NCBI GenBank assembly: GCA_013362195.1 | Contig: JABFWM010000526.1 | Location: 1 to 15,346, forward strand | DNA from: Acidobacteriota bacterium | Lineage (GTDB): Bacteria; Acidobacteriota; Vicinamibacteria; Vicinamibacterales; 2-12-FULL-66-21 | DNA: 15,346 bases | Direction: 5' to 3' | In this document: positions 1 to 7,294 of the stretch, piece after piece | Layout of the letters: every line of letters begins with the position of its first letter | Numbering within the stretch: the stretch's first letter is position 1 | Translations under genes and position numbers: made by a program | The notes under the pieces: generated by a model | The model's input: only the letters and a program-made list of their open reading frames with translations | Databases searched by the model: none | What the model was told of the DNA's origin: nothing

Positions 1-830
1 CGATCTGCGCCGCCCAGGCGCCCGCGCGCCCACGCACCCCGGAACGCATCGTCAGTCTGATTCCCGCGGCGACCGAGATGCTGTTCGCGTTCGGCGCGGG
101 TCCACAGGTGGTCGGCGTCGGGAGCTTCGACACCTATCCGCCCGAGACGTCGCGCCTTCCGAAGGTCGGCGCGCTGCTCGATCCCGACGTCGAGCGCATC
201 CTGTCACTGAAACCGGAGCTCGTGGTCGTCTACGCCAGTCAGCGCGATCTGAAGCAGCAGCTGCAGCGGGCGGGAATCGCGATTTACGACTACAAGCATG
301 CCGGGCTCGCCGACGTCACCGCCACGATGCGCGCGCTCGGCGAGGCCACCGGGCATGCCGATCGCGCACGCGAGAGTGCCGACGCGATTGAGCGGACGCT
401 CGACCAGATCCGCGCGCGCGTCGCCAATCGGCCGGCGCCGCGGACCCTGCTCGTCTTCGGCCACGAACCGGGCGCGCTCCGCGGGATTTACGCCAGCGGC
501 GGCGTCGGCTTCCTCGACGACATGCTGAAGATTGCCGGCGGGGTCAACGTGTTCGCGGACGTCGCCCAGCAAGCCGTCCAGGCAAGTACGGAACAGATCA
601 TCGCGCGCCGGCCGGAAGTGATTCTCGAAGTGCGTGCGCGTGACGACGCGATGCCGTTGGCCGATCGCGCATCCGACGTGCGCATCTGGAGCGCGCTTGC
701 GTCAGTGCCCGCGGTCCGCACCGGTCACGTGCAGTTTCTCGTCGACGATCGCCTCGTCATCCCGGGTCCGCGTGTCGCGGAAGGGACGCGGCTCATGGCC
801 GAGGCGCTGCATCCCGGGGCGTTTCGATGA
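1..830 (+). CDS. BtuF-like periplasmic substrate-binding protein, 5'-truncated by window edge
   Basis: The reading frame is open from base 3 to the TGA at 828-830, so the gene begins before the window. The first visible residues (ICAAQAPA) look like the end of a signal peptide, followed by PERIVSLIPAATEMLFAFGA, the typical opening of the class III (helical-backbone, Peripla_BP_2) binding domain. Further family features are the segment LKPELVVVYASQ near the middle of the first lobe and the second-lobe segment TLLVFGHEPGALRGIYASGG. Such proteins capture vitamin B12, haem or Fe-siderophore complexes in the periplasm for an ABC importer. The ATG at 78 is internal to the domain and is not the true start. 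No permease or ATPase gene follows; the next gene is convergent. The ligand cannot be told from sequence alone; cobalamin (BtuF) is the best guess because of the IVSLIPAATE motif. Confidence 0.85.
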   Translation, partial: ICAAQAPARPRTPERIVSLIPAATEMLFAFGAGPQVVGVGSFDTYPPETSRLPKVGALLDPDVERILSLKPELVVVYASQRDLKQQLQRAGIAIYDYKHAGLADVTATMRALGEATGHADRARESADAIERTLDQIRARVANRPAPRTLLVFGHEPGALRGIYASGGVGFLDDMLKIAGGVNVFADVAQQAVQASTEQIIARRPEVILEVRARDDAMPLADRASDVRIWSALASVPAVRTGHVQFLVDDRLVIPGPRVAEGTRLMAEALHPGAFR

Positions 831-837
831 AGGTGCT

Positions 838-853
838 CGGCTCGTCCGAGCCG
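838..853 (+). terminator. Short GC hairpin after the BtuF-like gene
   Basis: CGGCTCG at 838-844 is the exact reverse complement of CGAGCCG at 847-853, giving a 7-bp stem (or 5 to 6 bp with a usable loop) just after the stop at 830. There is no T-run after it, so it is not a canonical intrinsic terminator on either strand. It lies in the 87-bp gap between two convergent genes, where a bidirectional terminator would be expected. A role in stopping or stabilising transcripts is inferred. Confidence 0.4.
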
Positions 854-917
854 CGGAAGGGACAGCGCGTCGATCCCCTGCCCTCCGGTAACGGGCGCCA
901 GTGAACGGCGGCCGGCG

Positions 918-1784
918 CTACACCGAGGCGGCGAACTCCACCGGCACGCGCTTCGGAATGAGGCCCTTTTCGTAGGCTTCGCCCATCAGCCGCTCGACGC
1001 CGCGGCGGCCGCGGTCGCCGTAGCCGAGCGTCAGATCGTTCACGTACATGCCCACGAACCGGTCGGTGCGGTCGCGGTCGAGGCCGCGGCCGAACTGCTG
1101 GGCGTACTCGACGGCGTCCCTTCGATGCGACAGCGCGTAGGCGATGCTGTCGTGCAGCAGCTTCGAGACCCGCCGGATCATGTCGGCGCCGAGATCACGG
1201 CGGATGATGTTTCCGCCCAGCGGCAGCGGCAAGCCGCCGGTCCGATCGGACCACCACTCGCCCAGATCCACCACCTTCTTGAGCCCCTCGTCGGCGTAGG
1301 TGAGCTGCCCCTCGTGAATCAACAGGCCCGCTTCCGCCTTGCCGTCGAGCACCGCCTGCTGGATTTCGTCGAACGGCACGACCACGTAATCGAATGACGG
1401 CTCGTAGAGCCGCAGTGCGAGGTAGGCGGTCGTGAGCGTGCCGGGAATCGCGATCGTGCGTCCTTTGACGCTGCCGTAGCCTGCCGGCGTCTGCTCGAAC
1501 GCGATCGACGGGCGCGCGACCACGATTGGCCCGTAGCGATCGCCCATGCTCGCGCCGTGCGGCAGCAGCTGATAGGTGTCGACGAGGTGCGCGTAGGCGT
1601 GAAACGAGACCGCGGTGACTTCGTACTTGCCCTCGAACGCCGCGCGGTTCAGGGCCTCGATGTCGGCGAGCACCTGATCGACTTCAATCCCGCCGGTATC
1701 GACGGCGCCGCTTGCCAGCCCGTAGAACATGAACGCGTCGTCCGAGTCGGGACTGTGCGCGACGGTAATCCGAGATGCAACCAT
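918..1784 (-). CDS. mqnD: MqnD-like 1,4-dihydroxy-6-naphthoate synthase (futalosine menaquinone pathway)
   Basis: The 288-residue product has the two-lobed periplasmic-binding-protein fold of the MqnA/MqnD family but no signal peptide, as expected for these cytosolic enzymes. Key segments are SPDSDDAFMFYG (residues 11-22), the family's N-terminal anion-binding loop, and LIHEGQLTY with H157, followed by DLGEWW and TGGLPLPLGG. The IHE...TY...DLGEWW...PLG block is characteristic of MqnD rather than MqnA. MqnD releases 1,4-dihydroxy-6-naphthoate from cyclic dehypoxanthine futalosine. I chose the ATG at 1784 because homologous sequence starts directly after it; an upstream ATG at 1847 would add 21 poorly conserved, Arg-rich residues. 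No Shine-Dalgarno precedes 1784, but a -10-like TACACT ends 6 nt upstream, suggesting a leaderless message. No other mqn gene is in the window. An MqnA-type or uncharacterised family member remains possible. Confidence 0.85.
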   Translation of the reverse strand: MVASRITVAHSPDSDDAFMFYGLASGAVDTGGIEVDQVLADIEALNRAAFEGKYEVTAVSFHAYAHLVDTYQLLPHGASMGDRYGPIVVARPSIAFEQTPAGYGSVKGRTIAIPGTLTTAYLALRLYEPSFDYVVVPFDEIQQAVLDGKAEAGLLIHEGQLTYADEGLKKVVDLGEWWSDRTGGLPLPLGGNIIRRDLGADMIRRVSKLLHDSIAYALSHRRDAVEYAQQFGRGLDRDRTDRFVGMYVNDLTLGYGDRGRRGVERLMGEAYEKGLIPKRVPVEFAASV

Positions 1785-1790
1785 CGCGAC

Positions 1791-1796
1791 AGTGTA
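1791..1796 (-). promoter_or_regulatory. Possible -10 box (TACACT) for mqnD, leaderless type
   Basis: On the minus strand TACACT ends 6 nt before the ATG at 1784-1782, so transcription starting about 7 nt downstream would begin at or next to the start codon. I see no convincing -35 hexamer at 16-18 bp spacing, so this rests on one hexamer and on the absence of a Shine-Dalgarno. Confidence 0.3.
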
Positions 1797-1874
1797 TCGC
1801 AGCCGCCGGCCGCGATCGGATTTCGCGTCGTCTACGGCCGAGATCACGCGCCCGCGTCCGGGGCGGAGCCGCGA

Positions 1875-2516
1875 CTACACGATGATGCCCTTGCGCACCG
1901 CGTAGAGCACGATCTCGGCGGTGTTGTGCAGATTGAGCTTCACCATCAGGTTCGCGCGGTGCGTTTCGACCGTCGAGAGGCCGAGATCCAGCTCCGTCGC
2001 GACTTCCTTGTTCGATCGTCCTTCGGCGAGCAGTTGGAGCACCTCCCTTTCACGATCGGTCAGGAGATGGTAGGAATCGGTGAGGCCGCGCGCCTGCAGG
2101 CGGCGCATGTAGTCTTCGACGAGCACCGCGGTGACGGCGCCGCTGAAGAACGGCTTTCCGGCGGCGACCGATCGCACCGCGGGCAGCAGATCCTCGTCGG
2201 TCGCGTCCTTCAGCAGGTAGGCGCGCGCGCCGGCGGCAAGGGCGCGCAGGATGTAGGACTCGTCGGCGTGCATGCTGAGGATGATCACGCGCGGCGATCG
2301 CGCGAGCTTCTGGACGCGCGCCGCCACTTCGATGCCGTTCATCTTCGGCATCCCGATGTCGACGATCAGCGTATCCGGCGCATGCTCTTCGCAGAGGCGC
2401 AGCGCCTCCAGCCCGTCAGCCGCTTCGGCGACAATGCTCAGGCCCGGTTCGCTTTCGAGCAGGCTCTTCAGGCCGCGACGCACGATCCCGTGATCGTCAG
2501 CCAGCAGCACGCGCAA
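1875..2516 (-). CDS. NarL/FixJ-type response regulator (REC plus LuxR helix-turn-helix), TTG start
   Basis: The 213-residue product starts MRVLLADDHG. The receiver domain (about 1-120) has the acidic pair D7/D8, phospho-acceptor D53 in LIVDIGMPKMNG, S81 in the ILSMH strand and K103 in LLKD. A LuxR-type helix-turn-helix occupies about residues 152-213 (LTDREREVLQLLAEG, then SNKEVATELDLGLSTVETHR). It is therefore a DNA-binding output partner for the kinase encoded immediately upstream. The TTG at 2516-2514 is chosen because it gives the exact family N-terminus and has GGAGG six nt upstream; the longer open frame to 2759 runs through the kinase gene and carries no homology. The gene overlaps the kinase by 20 bp, implying co-transcription and probably translational coupling. 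Target genes are unknown; neither mqnD nor the GT20 gene shows an obvious site. Confidence 0.93.
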   Translation of the reverse strand: MRVLLADDHGIVRRGLKSLLESEPGLSIVAEAADGLEALRLCEEHAPDTLIVDIGMPKMNGIEVAARVQKLARSPRVIILSMHADESYILRALAAGARAYLLKDATDEDLLPAVRSVAAGKPFFSGAVTAVLVEDYMRRLQARGLTDSYHLLTDREREVLQLLAEGRSNKEVATELDLGLSTVETHRANLMVKLNLHNTAEIVLYAVRKGIIV

Positions 2517-3873
2517 GACGCTCCTCCGTGACGATCGGCCGGATCGGCAGGGACAGCTTGACGGTCGTCCCCGCGTCGCGCGCGCTGTGGACCGTGACGG
2601 TACCGTGCAGCTCCTTGACGCGCTCTTCGATGCCGCGCAGGCCGAGGCCGCCGTGCTGCCGCGCCGACGGATCGAAGCCTGCGCCGTCGTCCACGATCGA
2701 CACGGTGAGGGCGGTGGGGGTGCCGGCGATGGCAATCTCGATCGTTTCCGCGTGCGCATGGCGCACGGCGTTGGTCAGCGCCTCCTGCACCGCGCGATAG
2801 ACGCAGGTCCGCACCTGCTCGTCGAGCTCGTCGATGCTGCCGTGGACGGTCAGATCGACGGAGATGAGGGACCGGCGGCTGACGTCCCGCACCAGCCATT
2901 CGAGGGCCGGCTGCAAGCCGAAGTCGTCGAGCATCGTCGGGCGCAGGCCGAGCGCGAGATCGCGGACGACGCGAACGAGGTTGTCGACGAGCTGCCGGCA
3001 TTCGCCGACGGCGCCGGCGAGCGCCTTGTCACCGGCCTCGCGCAGCCGATCGATGCGCCCGAGCTCGAGCCGCAGCGCGGTGAGCAGCTGCCCGACGTGG
3101 TCGTGCAGCTCGCGCGACAGCTTCTTCCGCTCGTCCTCCTGCGTTGCGACGAGCTGCTGCGAGAGGTGGCGCATCAGGCGCTCGGCGTCCTCCGCGACTT
3201 CGCGCTGCGTTTCCGAGCGGCGCTCGAGCACGCGCAGCCGGAACACGGCGACGATCGCGACGACGAGGCCGAGCAGCAGCGTCCGCCAGAGCAGCCGGTT
3301 GAGATCGTTGCGGAACGCCGCGTAGCGGCGGTCGACTTCGACGCGCTGCGCCTCGAGGTTCGCGTTGTTCAACTTCTCGATCTGCGACGCGATGTCGAGC
3401 ACCGCTTCGCGCCGCGGCAGCACCTGCCGCCGCAGGAAGACGGCGCTCAGGTTCTGCTTTTCCGCCGGCGTCCAGTCGAACAGCGGCTCGAACGCCTGCC
3501 AGTACTCCTCGAGCTTTTCCTGCAGGCTGAGGAACGGTTCGTCGTTCGGCTCGTCGTCGCCGCGCGCGAGCGTCGCGAGCTCGCTGGCGGTTGCCAGCGT
3601 CTTGGATCGGAACTCGTTGAGCTCCTCGAGAAATTCCGGCGCCTTCTGCTTCTCGCTGTCGAGCAGGTAATCGCGCACGAAGATCCCCGAGAGGTGCACG
3701 TCCGCGCGCAGCCGGCGCAGTTTCGCGTCGACGTTGCGGTGATGGGTGTCGAGCTGATCGAGCTGGGTGTAAATCTCCTGCGCCTTCCGCGATGTCGTCA
3801 GCACCGACACGAAGACGAGCACGAGCAGCCCGCCGAGTCCGAGGGCCGCGACCGGCCAGGTTCTGAAACGCAT
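2497..3873 (-). CDS. Membrane-bound NarX-type sensor histidine kinase (HisKA_3/HATPase_c)
   Basis: The 458-residue protein has a membrane segment at about 8-26, a mostly helical, charged extracytoplasmic region at about 28-192 and a second membrane segment at about 194-211. The extracytoplasmic part looks like a four-helix-bundle (CHASE3/MCP-type) sensor; I cannot name its ligand. After a short coiled coil comes the HisKA_3 dimerisation domain with phospho-acceptor H257 in LSRELHDHVGQ, then a HATPase domain with the N-box around N368 (QEALTNAVRHAHA), G1 motif DDGAGF (395-400) and G2 GGLGLRGIEER (from 408). It would phosphorylate the regulator encoded directly downstream, which overlaps it by 20 bp. 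The ATG at 3873 sits just before the first membrane helix, a good fit. Upstream lies a 271-bp divergent gap shared with the GT20 gene. Confidence 0.93.
   Translation of the reverse strand: MRFRTWPVAALGLGGLLVLVFVSVLTTSRKAQEIYTQLDQLDTHHRNVDAKLRRLRADVHLSGIFVRDYLLDSEKQKAPEFLEELNEFRSKTLATASELATLARGDDEPNDEPFLSLQEKLEEYWQAFEPLFDWTPAEKQNLSAVFLRRQVLPRREAVLDIASQIEKLNNANLEAQRVEVDRRYAAFRNDLNRLLWRTLLLGLVVAIVAVFRLRVLERRSETQREVAEDAERLMRHLSQQLVATQEDERKKLSRELHDHVGQLLTALRLELGRIDRLREAGDKALAGAVGECRQLVDNLVRVVRDLALGLRPTMLDDFGLQPALEWLVRDVSRRSLISVDLTVHGSIDELDEQVRTCVYRAVQEALTNAVRHAHAETIEIAIAGTPTALTVSIVDDGAGFDPSARQHGGLGLRGIEERVKELHGTVTVHSARDAGTTVKLSLPIRPIVTEERLARAAG
2521..2527 (-). promoter_or_regulatory. Shine-Dalgarno that fixes the TTG start of the response regulator
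   Basis: The minus strand reads GGAGGAG at 2527-2521, inside the last codons of the kinase gene, with the TTG beginning at 2516. This is the strongest ribosome-binding site in the window and compensates for a weak start codon. Confidence 0.75.
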
Positions 3874-4144
3874 GAGGTCACCATCGGCGCCGGTCTCGCG
3901 GCCCGTGGCGCGTCAGGCGTGAGGACGCCACACGACAGTCGGAGGCCGGAGCTTCGGGCCCGGGAGACGCGCACGTCAAGCGTACGCCACATCACCCTGG
4001 GCCGCCATCCGGCAAAGGGGGTAGGCACAGCTCGGCCGCGGCTCCCCCCCGAATTCCGCCGATCTCCCCGATTCACCCGATAGGCCGCGGAGGCGACGTG
4101 CGGTCTACTGGCCGTGGACGGGTGATTCCGACAGGAGAGACTTC
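3874..4144. promoter_or_regulatory. Divergent intergenic region between the kinase and the GT20 synthase
   Basis: This 271-bp gap should carry the promoters of both the kinase-regulator operon (leftwards) and the synthase (rightwards). On the minus strand there is a TTGACG at 3979-3974 that resembles a -35, but no good -10 lies at the right distance. An 8-bp palindrome GCGTACGC is at 3980-3987. The region is very GC-rich, and I could not find a convincing full sigma-70 promoter in either direction. Confidence 0.4.
4133..4138 (+). promoter_or_regulatory. Shine-Dalgarno of the GT20 synthase gene
   Basis: AGGAGA at 4133-4138 lies six nt before the ATG at 4145, which supports that start although the conserved domain begins only near residue 29. 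Confidence 0.7.
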
Positions 4145-5716
4145 ATGCACGACTTGAGACGTACGGGCAAGACCGGGCTGGAGGCCGGCCGTTCGTTCGA
4201 CGCGGTTCCGCCGCGTGCGGACTCCGGACGCGTCATTGTCCTCGCGAACCGGCAGCCATTCAGTCACGAGCACCGGCCTGACGGACAAATCGTCGTGAAG
4301 CGATCCACCAGTGGCCTGGTCACTGCGTCGGAACCGCTCGTCCGCCAGACCGCAGGCGTGTGGGTCGCGCATGGCGCGGGCAGCGCCGACCGCGCCGTCG
4401 TCGACGCGTGGGACGGGGTGATGGTGCCGCCCGACGATCCGGCGTATCGGCTGCGCCGGGTCTGGCTCACCGAGGCGGAGGAGGACGGCTACTACTACGG
4501 CTTCGCGAACGAAGGCCTCTGGCCGCTGTGCCACCGCGCGCACGTGCGCCCGGTGTTCCGATCCAGCGACTTCGATACCTACTGGACGATCAACACGCGG
4601 TTCGCCGACGCCGCGTGCGACGAAGCGCAGCACGAAACCCCGATCGTGCTGGTGCAGGACTATCACTTCGCGCTCGCGCCGCTGATGATCCGCCACCGCC
4701 TCGCCGCCGGCGCCATCGTCGCCTTCTGGCACATTCCCTGGCCGAACCGCGAGCGCCTGCAGATGTGCCCCTGGGCGTCGTATCTCGTCGAGGGCATGCT
4801 CGGCAGCGATCTCGTCGGCTTTCAGACGCAGGAAGATGGCCTGCACTTCCTCGACGGCGCCGAACACGTGCTCGGCGCGTCAGTCGATCGGCAGCGCATG
4901 ACGGTCACCTACGTCGGGCGGACGACGCACGTGCGGGCGTACGCGGCATCGGTGGCGTTTCCCCCATCGTGTCTGAGCCGGATTGGCGACGTCGAGCGCT
5001 GCACGCGCGATGTGCACGCGCGATTCGGCCTCCGCGCGAGCGACCGGCTCGTCGTCGGCATCGATCGCATGGATTACACGAAGGGGCTCGAGGAGAAGCT
5101 GCTCGCCATCGAGTATCTGCTCGAGCAGCATCCGCAGCTGGTCGACTCGTTCGTCTACGTGCAGATCGCGCAGCCGAGCCGGCAGCGGCTTGCGCCGTAC
5201 CGGGAGCTGCGGGAACGCGTCGCCGCGCTCGCCGAGCGGGTGAACCGGCGATTCAGCACCTACGACTGGGTGCCCGTGCGCCTGGTCGAGGAGCGCATCG
5301 AGCCGCCCGACGTGTATCGCCTGCTGCGCGCCGCCGACGTGTGCTACGTCGGCAGCCTGCACGATGGCATGAACCTCGTCGCGAAGGAGTTCATCAGCGC
5401 GCGCGACGACGAACGCGGCGTCCTGGTGCTCAGTGGCTTCGCCGGCGCGGCCTCCGAACTGTGCGGCGCCGTGACGATCAATCCCTACGACATCGAGCAG
5501 ACCGCCCACGCGATCGCCGGCGCGTTGACGATGAAGCCCGAGGATCAGCAGCACCGGATGCGGCGCATGCGCGCGAGCGTGGCGGCGTGGGACGCGGATC
5601 GGTGGGGCGCCGCGCTGCTGCACGACGCGTCGACGCTGTGCGGCGGCGGCTACCGCGGGCGCGCGACCGAGCTTCTGAGCGAGGCGACGACCGTCGCGAC
5701 ACGATCGATCGCGTAG
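4145..5716 (+). CDS. otsA: Trehalose-6-phosphate synthase-like glycosyltransferase (GT20)
   Basis: The 523-residue product shows the GT20 domain order. It starts with RVIVLANRQPF (29-39), then a donor loop STSGLVT (54-60), QDYHFALAP (171-179), WHIPWPNRERLQMCPW (195-210), GIDRMDYTKGLEEKL with R308 and K313 (phosphate-binding residues in OtsA), LHDGMNLVAKEF (405-416) and VLSGFAGAASEL (428-439). OtsA makes trehalose 6-phosphate from a nucleotide-glucose donor and glucose 6-phosphate. The usual AGGL loop reads TSGL here, and the protein is about 50 residues longer than E. coli OtsA with an extra N-terminal leader. This resembles a GT20 subfamily I recall from soil bacteria, so donor and acceptor are less certain. 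No otsB phosphatase is fused or adjacent. The last 22 codons overlap the antisense 3' end of the cysteine desulfurase gene. Confidence 0.88.
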   Translation: MHDLRRTGKTGLEAGRSFDAVPPRADSGRVIVLANRQPFSHEHRPDGQIVVKRSTSGLVTASEPLVRQTAGVWVAHGAGSADRAVVDAWDGVMVPPDDPAYRLRRVWLTEAEEDGYYYGFANEGLWPLCHRAHVRPVFRSSDFDTYWTINTRFADAACDEAQHETPIVLVQDYHFALAPLMIRHRLAAGAIVAFWHIPWPNRERLQMCPWASYLVEGMLGSDLVGFQTQEDGLHFLDGAEHVLGASVDRQRMTVTYVGRTTHVRAYAASVAFPPSCLSRIGDVERCTRDVHARFGLRASDRLVVGIDRMDYTKGLEEKLLAIEYLLEQHPQLVDSFVYVQIAQPSRQRLAPYRELRERVAALAERVNRRFSTYDWVPVRLVEERIEPPDVYRLLRAADVCYVGSLHDGMNLVAKEFISARDDERGVLVLSGFAGAASELCGAVTINPYDIEQTAHAIAGALTMKPEDQQHRMRRMRASVAAWDADRWGAALLHDASTLCGGGYRGRATELLSEATTVATRSIA

Positions 5717-6819
5717 GCGATCTCGTCGGGGGTCGTGTTGCGGCCCAGACCGAAGCGGATGGAGGCGCCGCCGCCGTCGCGGACGGCGCCGATGGCCTGC
5801 AGCACGTGCGAGGGGGCCTGTGATCCGGAACTGCACGCCGAGCCGGTGGAGACGGCCAGGTCGCCGATCGCCATCAGCAGCGCCTCTCCCTCGACGCCGT
5901 CGAAGGTGACGTGGAGGTTGTGCGGGAGGCGCCGGTCCATCGTGCCGTTGACGAGCACGCCGTCGAGGCGCGCGCGCAAGCCCTCGAGCAGGCCATCCCG
6001 CAGCGCGCGCAGGCGTGCGCTCTCGGCCGGCATCTCTTCGCGGCAGATCTCGGCCGCGCGCCCGAGCCCCACGATGCCTGGCACGTTCAGCGTGCCCGAC
6101 CGCCACCCATGCTCGTGGCCGCCGCCGTCGATCTGCGGCGCCAGCGCGACTCTCGGCTTGGCCTTCGCCACGAACAGCGCGCCCGCGCCTTTCGGTCCGT
6201 AGCACTTGTGCGCGGTCAGCGACAGCAGATCGACGTGCAGGGCGCGCACGTCGATCGGCACCTTGCCGGCTGCCTGCGCGGCGTCGGTGTGGAGGAGCGC
6301 CCCGTGCTCGTGGGCGATCGCGCCAATCGCGTCGAGCGGCTGCAGCGTCCCGATCTCGTTGTTGGCCGCCATCACCGACACGAGAATCGTGTTCGGCGTC
6401 ATCGCGGCGCGCAGCGCGTCGAGATCGACGAGCCCGTCGCGGCCGACGCCGAGAACGGTCACGTCGTAGCCGCACGTCGCCAGCCGCTTGCAGGAATCGA
6501 GCACCGACTTGTGCTCGGTCGCCACCGTGATCACGTGACGGCCGCGCTCGCGCCGCGTCTCGCACAGCCCTTTCAGCGCGAGGTTGTTGGATTCGCTCGC
6601 GCCGCTCGTGAACACGATCTCGCCGGGGGTGGCGTTGATGAGCGCCGCCACCTGACCGCGCGCACGCTCCACCGCTTCGTCGGCTTCCCAGCCCCACGCG
6701 TGCTGCCGGCTCGCGGGATTGCCGAACCGCTCGGTGAAGTACGGCAGCATGTCGGCCACGACGCGCGGGTCGACCGGCGTGGTGGCGTGGTAATCGAGAT
6801 AGATGGGACGGACGGCCAT
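5650..6819 (-). CDS. iscS: IscS/NifS-type cysteine desulfurase (group I), last gene of the SUF operon
   Basis: The 389-residue PLP enzyme opens with YLDYHATTPVDPRV. It carries H103 in the TEHKS loop, D179 in LLHTDAAQ, the Schiff-base K205 in LTAHKCYGPKG, RSGTLNVPG (240-248) and the catalytic C329 in the mobile loop STGSACSSGSQAPSHVL. That long cysteine loop marks group I (IscS/NifS) and separates it from the group II SufS encoded further upstream in the same operon. It would take sulfur from L-cysteine as a persulfide, for Fe-S clusters or for tRNA thiolation. The ATG at 6819 follows the rrf2 stop by 16 bp with no clear Shine-Dalgarno, consistent with read-through expression. No IscU scaffold or tRNA thiolase gene is adjacent. 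Its 3' end overlaps the 3' end of the GT20 gene by 67 bp on the opposite strand. Confidence 0.93.
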   Translation of the reverse strand: MAVRPIYLDYHATTPVDPRVVADMLPYFTERFGNPASRQHAWGWEADEAVERARGQVAALINATPGEIVFTSGASESNNLALKGLCETRRERGRHVITVATEHKSVLDSCKRLATCGYDVTVLGVGRDGLVDLDALRAAMTPNTILVSVMAANNEIGTLQPLDAIGAIAHEHGALLHTDAAQAAGKVPIDVRALHVDLLSLTAHKCYGPKGAGALFVAKAKPRVALAPQIDGGGHEHGWRSGTLNVPGIVGLGRAAEICREEMPAESARLRALRDGLLEGLRARLDGVLVNGTMDRRLPHNLHVTFDGVEGEALLMAIGDLAVSTGSACSSGSQAPSHVLQAIGAVRDGGGASIRFGLGRNTTPDEIAYAIDRVATVVASLRSSVARPR

Positions 6820-6835
6820 CGGCGACGGTGCGGCG

Positions 6836-7294
6836 CTACGTGCGTGCGCTTCGCGTGAGCGACATCGGCATCGCGGTCTCTTCGACGGGCGCGTCGGCGG
6901 AGATTTCCGCGAGCGAGCAGGTGGTCAGGGCGGAGATGATGCGGTCCTTGATGCGCCACAGCGGATCGCGGACGTTGCACTTGGCGAACTGGCCGCACTG
7001 CTCGTCCTCGACCGAGCACGCCGTGACCGTGAGCGGCCCGTCGATGGCCTGGATGATGTCGGCGACCGAGATCGCGGTCGTCGGCTTCGAGAGCTGGTAG
7101 CCGCCGCGCGTCCCCTGGTGCGAGGTCAGCAGGCCGCGGCGCGCCAGCTGCTGCAGCACTTTCGCCATCAGCTCGATGGGAATGTCGTACTGCTCCGCAA
7201 TCTCGCGGGCGCTGGCCGAGGCGGCCTCCGGCCGCACGGCGAGGTGCTTCATCGCCATCAGCGCGTAGTCAGCCTTCTTGGAGAGTCGGAGCAT
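6836..7294 (-). CDS. Rrf2-family Fe-S-sensing regulator of the SUF operon (IscR/SufR-like)
   Basis: The 152-residue product begins MLRLSKKADYALMAMKHLA, a typical Rrf2 opening, with a winged helix-turn-helix over about 1-75 (ASAREIAEQYDIPIELMAKV, then the wing GTRGGYQLSK). The sensor part has C93, C100 and C106 (spacing C-x6-C-x5-C), matching the three cluster cysteines of IscR. The fourth IscR ligand, a histidine three residues after the last cysteine, is replaced by R109 (sequence CNVRD). This resembles the SUF-associated branch of Rrf2 proteins. It likely binds an Fe-S cluster and controls the operon it sits in; a matching dyad overlaps the promoter upstream of the first gene. Its ATG directly abuts the stop of the sufT-like gene (0 bp gap), so it is co-transcribed. 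Whether holo or apo protein represses cannot be told from sequence. Confidence 0.92.
   Translation of the reverse strand: MLRLSKKADYALMAMKHLAVRPEAASASAREIAEQYDIPIELMAKVLQQLARRGLLTSHQGTRGGYQLSKPTTAISVADIIQAIDGPLTVTACSVEDEQCGQFAKCNVRDPLWRIKDRIISALTTCSLAEISADAPVEETAMPMSLTRSART

Noticed and set aside
827..904. 25-codon frame overlapping the BtuF-like stop
   Set aside because: It is too short and has no recognisable content or ribosome site of its own; kept only as a note in the findings.
3974..3979. TTGACG as -35 of the kinase operon promoter
   Set aside because: No -10-like hexamer is found 16-18 bp downstream on the minus strand.
2587..4083. 498-codon open frame on the plus strand opposite the histidine kinase
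   Set aside because: It is an antisense shadow; the kinase on the minus strand has all catalytic motifs in order.
4880..6697. 605-codon minus-strand frame across the desulfurase and GT20 gene
   Set aside because: It is out of frame with the desulfurase, extremely Arg-rich and without recognisable motifs.
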